NCBI GenBank assembly: GCA_026712885.1
Contig: JAPOPO010000190.1
Location: 1-6,723, forward strand
DNA from: Rhodospirillales bacterium
Lineage (GTDB): Bacteria; Pseudomonadota; Alphaproteobacteria; UBA828
Reading direction: 5' to 3'
Length of the DNA: 6,723 nucleotides
The notes under the pieces are model-generated. The model was given only the letters and a program-made list of their open reading frames with translations. It had not been told where the DNA came from and made no database searches. Of the stretch, positions 1-5,834 are shown piece by piece (the stretch's first letter is position 1; each line of letters begins with the position of its first letter). The position numbers and the translations under genes were made by a program.

Positions 1-1
1 C

Positions 2-463
2 GAGCAGGAGGGGCCGCCGCTGGAGCTCTACGAGCGGCCGCAGACCCGCTTCGTCGCGGCGTTCATCGGCTCGCCGGCGATGAACTTCGCTCCGGCGCAG
101 ATCGAGGCGGCGGCCGGCACGGTCTCGGTCCTGGCCGGGGGCAATGCCTTCGCCCTGCCGCCCGAGCGGGCCACGCGCCACGCGGACAACGGCGGGCGCA
201 TGGTGCTGCTCGGCATCAGGCCCGAGCACATGTACCGGGCCGAGGGCGAGGCGCCGCGGCCAGATTGCGCACGGCTCGAGACCACGGTCGAGATCGTCGA
301 GCCCATGGGCGCCAACACGCTCGTCAACTTCCACCTGGGCGAGACCTCGATGCTCGTGCGCCTGGAAGGCTCCGCCGCCGAGCAGCCGGGAGATTCGCTC
401 CCGCTCGACGTGGACATGAGCCGGGCCGTCCTGGTCGATCCCGAGAGCGAGCGGGTGATCTGA
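2..463 (+). CDS. ABC transporter ATP-binding protein, C-terminal part (UgpC/MalK-like), 5' end outside window
   Basis: This is the last 153 codons of an ATPase that powers a carbohydrate- or polyol-type ABC importer at the inner face of the cytoplasmic membrane. The fragment opens with LELYERPQTRFVAAFIGSPA followed by MNF. That is the hallmark end of the nucleotide-binding domain in UgpC/MalK/MsmX-type ATPases, where the helical domain passes into the regulatory TOBE/OB-fold region. The TOBE motif GIRPEHM follows at about residues 72-78, then VEIVEPMGANTLVNF, also typical. Walker A, Walker B and the ABC signature lie upstream of the window, so the active site cannot be checked. The family is usually about 350-370 residues, so more than half is missing because of the window edge, not a break in the gene. 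The stop is TGA at 461-463, 11 bp before the oppositely oriented transporter gene. Permease and binding-protein genes are presumably to the left. The substrate cannot be read from this part. Confidence 0.93.
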   Translation, partial: EQEGPPLELYERPQTRFVAAFIGSPAMNFAPAQIEAAAGTVSVLAGGNAFALPPERATRHADNGGRMVLLGIRPEHMYRAEGEAPRPDCARLETTVEIVEPMGANTLVNFHLGETSMLVRLEGSAAEQPGDSLPLDVDMSRAVLVDPESERVI

Positions 464-474
464 ATTAGTCCGCG

Positions 475-1329
475 TTAGCCGGTGGCGGACAGCGTGCCGA
501 TGCCGGCGATCACGATGGCGACGCCCAGCCACTGAAGCGGAATAACCGGCTCGCGCAGGAAGATCCGCGCCAGAATGATCGTCACCACCGAATAGGCCGA
601 GCTGGTGACGATGGCGAACTCGCCGTTCTCCAGCGCGAGCCCGGCATAGACGAAGACGTAGCCGATAGTATCCACGAGCGCGATGAGGAGGATCAGCGGC
701 CATGCGCGGAGCGGCATGCGCGGCAGCCTGCGCATGACGAGGAAGCCCGCTCCCAGAGCGACGGCGCCAACGATCCGCCCCGAGAGCAGCGTGAGCGGCA
801 GACCGTAACGCTCGATCGCCTCGTCGGCGGCAAGCAGGGCGACGGCGAAAAGAACCGCCGAGCCGAGCGCCATCAAGGCGGCGCGTCGCAGCACCGCCGG
901 CGCGTACTCCGGCTTGTCGCCGCCTTCGACGCGCGAGACCGCGAGCGCCACCAGCCAGACGCCGCCGAGCGTCGCCGCCATCGCAATCCAGTGGATGATC
1001 TCCGGCCGGGCACCGAAGACGACCGTTATCGGCACCGCGAACGCCGGGTAGCTGGAGACCATGGGCGAGCCGAGCGAGACCGGGCCGCGGGTGAGCGCCT
1101 CGAATAGCATGAGCGTCGCCAGCATGGTGGCGACGCCGTTGAGAGCCAGGAGCCAAAGCCCCGAAAGCTCCCAGACCAGCGTCTCGCCGCTAACCACGAT
1201 GTAGAGCCCGACCGCGAGGCTGCCGACCAGCATCATGCCGAACAGCCCCTGCGGCACCCCGATCGCGCGGCCGAGGAAGCGGGCCGTGAAGTCGCCGACG
1301 CCCCAGCTCCCGGCGGCTCCCGCGCCCAT
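475..1329 (-). CDS. EamA/DMT-superfamily transporter, ten membrane helices
   Basis: This is an inner-membrane transporter of the drug/metabolite superfamily (EamA/RhaT type), 284 residues from the ATG at 1329. It is almost entirely hydrophobic and has the expected two-repeat layout. The first EamA repeat covers about residues 5-132 and ends in SSYPAFAVPITVVFGA and a GGVWLVALA helix. A charged cytoplasmic linker (about 133-150, SRVEGGDKPEYAP) follows. The second repeat (about 150-281) ends with the characteristic ILARIFLREPVIPLQWLGV and a glycine-rich last helix. Members export amino acids or other metabolites, or exchange small molecules; the substrate is not predictable here. An ATG at 1329 is the most natural start. 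A GTG at 1350 (seven codons upstream, with a weak GGGA 5 nt before it) and a TTG at 1389 are alternatives. The TTG is unlikely because it would add an arginine-rich tail before the first helix. The gene is convergent with the ABC ATPase and divergent from the deacetylase-like gene, so it is probably a single transcription unit. Confidence 0.9.
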   Translation of the reverse strand: MGAGAAGSWGVGDFTARFLGRAIGVPQGLFGMMLVGSLAVGLYIVVSGETLVWELSGLWLLALNGVATMLATLMLFEALTRGPVSLGSPMVSSYPAFAVPITVVFGARPEIIHWIAMAATLGGVWLVALAVSRVEGGDKPEYAPAVLRRAALMALGSAVLFAVALLAADEAIERYGLPLTLLSGRIVGAVALGAGFLVMRRLPRMPLRAWPLILLIALVDTIGYVFVYAGLALENGEFAIVTSSAYSVVTIILARIFLREPVIPLQWLGVAIVIAGIGTLSATG

Positions 1330-1470
1330 GAGCGCTGAGCCTGCGATCACGGCGTTCCCGTCTCGCCGGCGCCGGCAGGGCGGCGACAAGACCCCGCGCC
1401 GACAATCGACCCGCGCTCTATCGACATGTCTGCATCGCTTTGTGGTGAGAGGCTCAACCTTACCCTAAAG

Positions 1471-1491
1471 CACGCCTTGGGGCAGGGCGTG
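1471..1491. other. Weak inverted repeat in the divergent gap 1330-1553
   Basis: CACGCC (1471-1476) and GGCGTG (1486-1491) can form a six-pair stem with a nine-base loop. It sits between the divergent transporter and hydrolase genes, about 60 bp ahead of the hydrolase ATG. It has no trailing T-run, so it is not a classic terminator; it could be an operator or a leader hairpin. In GC-rich DNA a six-pair stem arises easily by chance. The rest of this 224-bp gap holds no convincing promoter (best guess TTGGGG at 1477 with AATTAT at 1501, 18 bp apart) and no RNA gene. Confidence 0.2.
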
Positions 1492-1543
1492 AAGGTGCGC
1501 AATTATGAACAGTAAGACACCGTAGGTGCACGAACTGGCTAAC

Positions 1544-1548
1544 GGGAG
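1544..1548 (+). promoter_or_regulatory. Ribosome binding site of the deacetylase-fold gene
   Basis: GGGAG lies five bases ahead of the ATG at 1554. It fixes that start over the overlapping reading frame that begins at 1526 in another phase. Confidence 0.7.
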
Positions 1549-1553
1549 CAACC

Positions 1554-2387
1554 ATGCACATCGCTTGCCTGACCTTCGATTTCGATGCCGTCTCGGGCTA
1601 CATCGCCAAAGGCATGCGCTCGCCGACGCCGATCAGCCGGGGCGAGTTCGGCCTGGTCGGTGCCGACCGCATCCTGGACCTGCTCAAGCAGCACGACATT
1701 CCGGCGACCTGGTTCATCCCCGGTCACACCATCGAGACCTATCCCGAGATGTCCGTCCGCATCGCGATTGCAGGACACGAGATCGGCCATCACGGCTGGA
1801 CCCACATGACTCCCGTCACCATGTCTCGCGACGAGGAGGCGGCGGGGCTCCAGCGCGGCACCGATGCCATCGTCAAGCTCTGCGGGCAGAAACCCAGGGG
1901 CTACCGCTCGCCCGCCTGGGACCTGAGCGAGAATACGGTCGACTTGCTGGTCTCGCGCGGCTTCCTCTACGAGAGCAGCATGATGGGGAACGACTACACC
2001 CCCTATTTCGCGCGCACTGGCGACGTGATCGCGCTCGAGGAGCCCATGCAGCTGGGGCCCGAGACCAGCCTGGTCGAGATGCCGATCAGCTGGACGCTGG
2101 ACGACTACCCGCACTTCGAATACGTGCGGAACAAGCAGTACAGCATGCAGGGCCTGATGCCGGCGGGCGGCGTGCTGCAGAACTGGGTAGACGACTTCGA
2201 CTACATGACCCGCACCGTGGAATGGGGTGTGCTCACCTACACCTGCCATCCCTTCGTGATCGGACGCGGGCACCGCATGATGATGCTGGAGCGGCTGATC
2301 GAGGCGCTTCAGGGGCTGGGCGCGACCTTCATGACGATGGAGGACGCCGCCAACGCGTGGCTGGAGCGCACCGCGCCCTCACGCTGA
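1554..2387 (+). CDS. Polysaccharide deacetylase-family protein (CE4/NodB fold, HpPgdA/PuuE-like), probable cytoplasmic amide hydrolase
   Basis: This 277-residue metal-dependent hydrolase belongs to the NodB-homology (carbohydrate esterase 4) superfamily, which removes N-acyl groups or opens cyclic amides. Visible motifs are: TFDFD at residues 7-11 (D9 as probable catalytic base, D11 as metal ligand); HEIGHHGWTH at 75-84 (H80 and H84 as the metal-binding H-x-x-x-H pair); RSPAW at 118-122; and CHPFVIGRGHR at 231-241 (H232 as probable catalytic acid). The residue roles are assigned by analogy with HpPgdA-type enzymes. TFDFD in place of TFDDG, and the HPF motif near the end, place it with the HpPgdA/allantoinase-PuuE branch and away from secreted chitin or peptidoglycan deacetylases. 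There is no signal peptide or membrane helix and the catalytic motif starts at residue 7, so it is cytoplasmic. The substrate is therefore more likely a small amide or cyclic imide than cell-wall polymer, which is inference. The length is normal. Its 3' end overlaps the GMC gene's 3' end by 9 bp on the opposite strand. Confidence 0.88.
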   Translation: MHIACLTFDFDAVSGYIAKGMRSPTPISRGEFGLVGADRILDLLKQHDIPATWFIPGHTIETYPEMSVRIAIAGHEIGHHGWTHMTPVTMSRDEEAAGLQRGTDAIVKLCGQKPRGYRSPAWDLSENTVDLLVSRGFLYESSMMGNDYTPYFARTGDVIALEEPMQLGPETSLVEMPISWTLDDYPHFEYVRNKQYSMQGLMPAGGVLQNWVDDFDYMTRTVEWGVLTYTCHPFVIGRGHRMMMLERLIEALQGLGATFMTMEDAANAWLERTAPSR

Positions 2388-3974
2388 GCCTCGGATCATG
2401 TCGGCCACCTTCTCTCCGATCATGACGCAGGTCGCGAGGGGGTTGCCGCTGACGATGGTCGGCATGATCGAGGCATCCGCGACATGCAGGTTCTCGAGCC
2501 CCCGCACCCGCAGGCGGTGGTCAACCACCGCCAGCTCGTCCCGGCCCATCTTGCAGGTGCCGACCGGGTGGTATCCGCTCAAGGAGTTCTCGCGCAGGTA
2601 GGCGCGCCACTCATCGTCCGTCTGCACGTCGCTCGACGGGCGATAGTCGCCGGCGATGGAGTGGGCGAGCGGCTCGGTCTGGAAGAGTTTGCGCTGCAGC
2701 TTGGCGCCGGCGAGCAGCAGCTCGAGGTCGCGTTCGTCGGCGAAGAGGTTGGGTTGAATCGTCGAATGCGTGAGCGGGTCCGCGGAGCGGAGCCCGACCC
2801 GCCCTCGGGAGAAGGGCCTGAGCAGGTTGATGAGGCCCGTGACCGCCGGCCGGTCGAAGAGGACCGGCCCGTCCGCCGACAAGTCGTAGCCGGCGGGCGT
2901 GAACATGTATTGAAGGTCGGAGCGGCCCTCGCTCCCGTCAACTCGGAGGAACGCGGTGACCTGGGCGTGGGGCGAGGCCGCCGGGCCGGAGCCCGCAAGC
3001 AGCCATTGTGCGCCGTAGACCAGCGCGCCTACGGGGCCCATGAGCGTGTTGTAGGTCGGCACGCTGGCAAAGCAGGTCTGCGCAAGGCCGGGATGATCCT
3101 GCAGGTTCTCGCCCACGCCCGGCAGGTCGTGAACCACCGGAATGTCGAGCGCGCGCAAGTGCGCCGCCGGACCTACGCCCGAGAGCATGAGGAGCTGCGG
3201 CGAGGCATACGTGCCGGCGCACATGATCACCGCTCGCGTTGCCTCTGCCCGCTCGGTGTGGTCCCGGCGCGTGTATTCGACCCCGGTCGCGCGCTTGCCG
3301 TCGAACAGCACGCGCCGGATGTGGGCATGGGTCCGCACCCGCAGGTTCCGCCGCCGCATCGCCGGCCTGAGGTAGGCGCGTCCCGTGCTGTGCCGTCGCC
3401 CCCTGCGCTGGGTGGCAGGCACGTAGCCGACGCCGGCCTGCGGCGGCGTGTTGATGTCGGCCACGCGCTTGATGCCCAAATTGACGCAGGCCTGGAGATA
3501 ATCGTCCGAAAGCGGGTGCAGGCTGCGAATGTTGGAGACCGAGAGCGGGCCGCCCGCGCCGTGATAGGTATCGGCGCCATTCTCGTTGTTCTCCGAGCGC
3601 TTGAAGTAGGGGAGCACGCTCTCGAAGTCCCAGCCCTCGCAGCCGAGTGCAGACCAGCCATCGTAGTCCTCTGGCTGACCGCGCACGTACGACATGCCGT
3701 TGATCGCACTGGTGCCGCCCAGCACCTTGCCGCGCGGCATGTAGTCCTCGCGCCCGTCGCGCGTCGGGTCGGGCTCGGCCTTGAAGCCCCAGTCGTAGCG
3801 TGGATTGGACAACGCCAGGACGAGCCCGGCAGCGGGCATCGAGACGGCGAGGCTCCGGTCCGAGCCGCCGGCCTCCAGCACCAGCACGCGGCTGCGCCCG
3901 TCCTCCGACAGGCGGTTGGCGACGACGCAGCCGGTGGATCCCCCGCCCACGACAATGTAGTCCCACGCCGTCAT
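2379..3974 (-). CDS. GMC-family FAD-dependent oxidoreductase (choline/alcohol dehydrogenase-like)
   Basis: This 531-residue flavoprotein oxidises an alcohol to an aldehyde or ketone, usually passing electrons to a quinone or another carrier. The N-terminal Rossmann FAD motif is YIVVGGGSTG (6-15), with the ribose-binding acidic residue in VLVLEAGG (about E34). GMC signature 1 is RGKVLGGTSAINGMSYVRG (81-99) and signature 2 is GTYASPQLLMLSGVGP (254-269). The catalytic His is H469 in SGYHPVGTCKMG, and the second active-site residue is N511 in SGNPLATCVMIGEK. The C-terminal FAD segment NLHVADASIMPTIVSGN is intact. The family contains choline dehydrogenase (BetA), AlkJ and aryl- or polyethylene-glycol alcohol dehydrogenases; the sequence alone does not decide among them. 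The start at 3974 is chosen because of a good ribosome site just upstream; an in-frame ATG at 4004 would add ten basic residues. There is no signal peptide. The gene is divergent from the acyl-CoA ligase, so it may supply that enzyme's acid precursor by way of an aldehyde (inference). Confidence 0.93.
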   Translation of the reverse strand: MTAWDYIVVGGGSTGCVVANRLSEDGRSRVLVLEAGGSDRSLAVSMPAAGLVLALSNPRYDWGFKAEPDPTRDGREDYMPRGKVLGGTSAINGMSYVRGQPEDYDGWSALGCEGWDFESVLPYFKRSENNENGADTYHGAGGPLSVSNIRSLHPLSDDYLQACVNLGIKRVADINTPPQAGVGYVPATQRRGRRHSTGRAYLRPAMRRRNLRVRTHAHIRRVLFDGKRATGVEYTRRDHTERAEATRAVIMCAGTYASPQLLMLSGVGPAAHLRALDIPVVHDLPGVGENLQDHPGLAQTCFASVPTYNTLMGPVGALVYGAQWLLAGSGPAASPHAQVTAFLRVDGSEGRSDLQYMFTPAGYDLSADGPVLFDRPAVTGLINLLRPFSRGRVGLRSADPLTHSTIQPNLFADERDLELLLAGAKLQRKLFQTEPLAHSIAGDYRPSSDVQTDDEWRAYLRENSLSGYHPVGTCKMGRDELAVVDHRLRVRGLENLHVADASIMPTIVSGNPLATCVMIGEKVADMIRGSA

Positions 3975-3978
3975 CGCA

Positions 3979-3984
3979 CCCTCT
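3979..3984 (-). promoter_or_regulatory. Ribosome binding site deciding the GMC oxidoreductase start
   Basis: Read on the minus strand, AGAGGG ends four bases before the ATG at 3974. This supports the 531-residue product over the version starting at 4004. Confidence 0.65.
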
Positions 3985-4139
3985 CGCTTCCGCGCCGCGC
4001 CCATGCCGCAGGCACGCCGTCACGGATTTGGGGACTGCGTGCTCCGGCATTTGAGCCTAGGTTACCCCGGTTGCGCCGCGCCGCGCAGGCGAATCCGGCG
4101 ATCATGGCCGTCGGCGGTTGGGACGGTCATCGGGGAGGC

Positions 4140-4145
4140 AGGAAA
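4140..4145 (+). promoter_or_regulatory. Ribosome binding site deciding the acyl-CoA ligase start
   Basis: AGGAAA lies five bases ahead of the ATG at 4151, with a second purine-rich GGAGG at 4134-4138 just before it. Both fall inside the longer frame from a TTG at 4118, which they argue against. The rest of the 176-bp divergent gap (3975-4150) shows no promoter I can defend; a CCTAGG palindrome at 4056-4061 is the only minor feature seen. Confidence 0.65.
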
Positions 4146-4150
4146 CCGGC

Positions 4151-5734
4151 ATGGACGATCACACCGTCGCGATTGATGCCACGCAGACGCCGACCGCGCT
4201 GACGTTCGCCGACGTCTTCAACGTCGCGGTGCCGTTCATCGACCGGCACGTTTGCGAGGGACGCGGCGCCAAGGTGGCGATCCGCGATGCGGCGGGCGAC
4301 GTGACCTATGCCGAGCTGGCCGCCAACGTTAACCGGGCGGGGAACGCGCTCACCGCGCTGGGGCTCGGGCCCGGCGATCGCGTGCTGATGGTGGTGAAGG
4401 ACTGCCCCGCGTTCTTCCATCTGTTCTGGGGCGCGATCAAGGCGGGGTTCGTGCCGGTCCCGCTCAACACGTTGCTGCGCGCGGCCGACTACCGCTTCGT
4501 CATCGAGAACTCGGGTGCGGCCTGCCTCGTCTGGTCGCCGGAGTTCGCCGGCGAGGTCGAGCCCGCGCTGGCCGAGGCCTCGCACCGGCCGGCGCACGCG
4601 CTGCCTGCCGAGGGCGAGGGCGATTCCTTTGCGGATCGCCTTGTCGCGGCGTCCGATACGCTGACGCCGGCGCCGACTGCCGCCGACGATCCCGCCTTCT
4701 GGCTCTATACGTCGGGTTCGACCGGCACGCCCAAGGGCGGCGTTCACCGCCACCGCGACATGGTGGTGACCAGCCAGTATTTCGGGGTCGACACGCTTGG
4801 GATCACAGGCGACGACGTCCATTTCTCCGCCGCAAAGCTCTTCTTCGCCTACGGGCTCGGCAACGCCATGACGTTTCCGCTCTGGACCGGAGGCACGGCG
4901 GTGCTCCTCGACACCCGGCCGACGCCGGAGACCACGTTCGCCACCATCGAGGCGTTTCGACCGACCATCTATTACGGCGTGCCGACGCTCTACGCCGCGC
5001 AGATTCAGGCGCTGGAAGGCGCGTCGCCGGACCTTTCCAGCGTGCGCCTCTGCGTCTCGGCGGGCGAGCCGCTGCCGGCGGCGATCCTCGAACGTTGGCG
5101 TACTGCCACGGGGCTCGACATAGTGGACGGGATCGGCACCACCGAGATCCTGCACATCTTCATCTCGAACCGCCCCGGCGTGGTGGTGCCGGGGACGAGT
5201 GGCACGCCCGTGCCAGGCTACGAGGCGCGCCTCGTGGACGATGACGGGCGCGACGTGAAGCCGGGCGAGACCGGCAACCTGCTGATCCGCGGGCAATCCC
5301 TCATCGCCGAGTACTGGGGCGAGCCCGAGCGCACGGCTGCGGCCTTCGACGGTGAATGGCTCAGGACCGGCGACACCTACACCGTCAACGAGGCCGGATG
5401 CTACGTCTGCTGCGGGCGCTCGGACGACATGCTCAAGGTTGGCGGCATCTGGGTCTCCCCGGTCGAGATCGAGGGCCGCCTGATCGCCCATCCGGCGGTG
5501 CTCGAAGCCGCCGTGGTGGGCCGTGCCGACGATGACGGGCTGATCAAGCCCGAGGCCTGGATCGTAATCGCCGAGGGTCATGCCGCGAGCGAGCGCCTGA
5601 GCGAGGCGCTGGTGTCTCACTGCAAGGCGGGGCTCGCGCGCTACAAGTATCCGCGCTGGGTCCGCTGCGTCGATACGTTGCCCAAGACCGCGACCGGCAA
5701 GATCCAGCGCTATAAGCTGCGCGGCGGCGGATAG
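4151..5734 (+). CDS. Benzoate-CoA ligase family protein (aromatic acid:CoA ligase, AMP-forming)
   Basis: This 527-residue ANL-superfamily ligase activates a carboxylic acid, probably aromatic, with ATP to an acyl-adenylate and then to its CoA thioester in the cytoplasm. Adenylation motifs are all present: phosphate loop YTSGSTGTPKG (186-196), DGIGTTE (326-332), WLRTGD (403-408), the hinge region GRSDDMLKVGGIWVSP (422-437) and PKTATGKIQR (511-520) with catalytic K517. Assignment to the benzoate-CoA ligase family rests on SAAKLFFAYGLGN (226-238), TEILHIFISNRPG (331-343) and GTSGTPVPGYEARLVD (348-363), which are typical of benzoate, 4-hydroxybenzoate and aminobenzoate CoA ligases. The length matches that family. 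The exact acid cannot be read from sequence; candidates are benzoate and its hydroxy or amino derivatives, or another carboxylated ring. It is divergent from the GMC oxidoreductase and 100 bp upstream of a LuxA-like monooxygenase on the same strand, which suggests a peripheral aromatic catabolic route. Confidence 0.92.
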   Translation: MDDHTVAIDATQTPTALTFADVFNVAVPFIDRHVCEGRGAKVAIRDAAGDVTYAELAANVNRAGNALTALGLGPGDRVLMVVKDCPAFFHLFWGAIKAGFVPVPLNTLLRAADYRFVIENSGAACLVWSPEFAGEVEPALAEASHRPAHALPAEGEGDSFADRLVAASDTLTPAPTAADDPAFWLYTSGSTGTPKGGVHRHRDMVVTSQYFGVDTLGITGDDVHFSAAKLFFAYGLGNAMTFPLWTGGTAVLLDTRPTPETTFATIEAFRPTIYYGVPTLYAAQIQALEGASPDLSSVRLCVSAGEPLPAAILERWRTATGLDIVDGIGTTEILHIFISNRPGVVVPGTSGTPVPGYEARLVDDDGRDVKPGETGNLLIRGQSLIAEYWGEPERTAAAFDGEWLRTGDTYTVNEAGCYVCCGRSDDMLKVGGIWVSPVEIEGRLIAHPAVLEAAVVGRADDDGLIKPEAWIVIAEGHAASERLSEALVSHCKAGLARYKYPRWVRCVDTLPKTATGKIQRYKLRGGG

Positions 5735-5755
5735 GCACTCCGTTCCGTATTCTTC

Positions 5756-5771
5756 AACCAAACGTTTGTTT
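5756..5771. promoter_or_regulatory. Palindromic candidate operator ahead of the monooxygenase gene
   Basis: The core CAAACGTTTG (5759-5768) is a perfect 10-bp palindrome. Allowing one mismatched pair it extends to the 16-bp AACCAAACGTTTGTTT. It is AT-rich against a GC-rich background and overlaps the -35 hexamer of the candidate promoter at 5766-5794, where a bound repressor would block polymerase. Size and symmetry resemble operators of TetR-family regulators. The half-sites also match the CAAAC/GTTTG halves reported for PsrA, but without that protein's spacer. The regulator is not in this window, so its identity is unknown. Confidence 0.5.
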
Positions 5772-5794
5772 TATTGCCGTCTTGCCACTAGGAT
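5766..5794 (+). promoter_or_regulatory. Candidate sigma-70-type promoter for the monooxygenase gene
   Basis: The -35 element TTGTTT (5766-5771) and -10 element TAGGAT (5789-5794) are separated by an ideal 17 bp. They match the consensus at three and four positions respectively. The site lies 40 bp ahead of the ATG at 5835, in the 100-bp gap after the ligase stop, so the monooxygenase gene could be transcribed separately from the ligase. The match is moderate; the overlap with the palindrome strengthens it. Confidence 0.4.
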
Positions 5795-5834
5795 TGCCAG
5801 AGTATGACGCGGTTGCCGGCGGGGACGAGTTGCC

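Noticed and set aside
464..474. Bidirectional terminator between the ABC ATPase and the EamA gene
   Set aside because: The gap is only 11 bp, and I could find no stem with a T-run in it or its immediate flanks.
1330..1389. N-terminal extension of the EamA transporter from a TTG codon
   Set aside because: It would add an arginine-rich stretch before the first membrane helix from a rare start codon; ATG at 1329 or GTG at 1350 is more natural.
1526..2425. 299-codon plus-strand frame overlapping the deacetylase-fold gene
   Set aside because: It is out of phase with the gene carrying the TFDFD, HxxxH and HPF motifs, and its product is a low-complexity Arg/Ala/His-rich string.
4118..4150. Upstream TTG start for the acyl-CoA ligase
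   Set aside because: The extension spans the purine-rich ribosome site that serves the ATG at 4151.
2484..4202. Long open frame (572 codons) on the plus strand opposite the GMC gene
   Set aside because: It is antisense to a gene with complete GMC motifs, contains no recognisable domain, and is rich in Arg, Ala, Val and Gly as expected for a shadow frame in GC-rich DNA.
4127..5761. Long open frame (544 codons) on the minus strand opposite the ligase gene
   Set aside because: It is antisense to a gene with every expected adenylation motif; no domain is visible and the composition is that of a GC-driven shadow.
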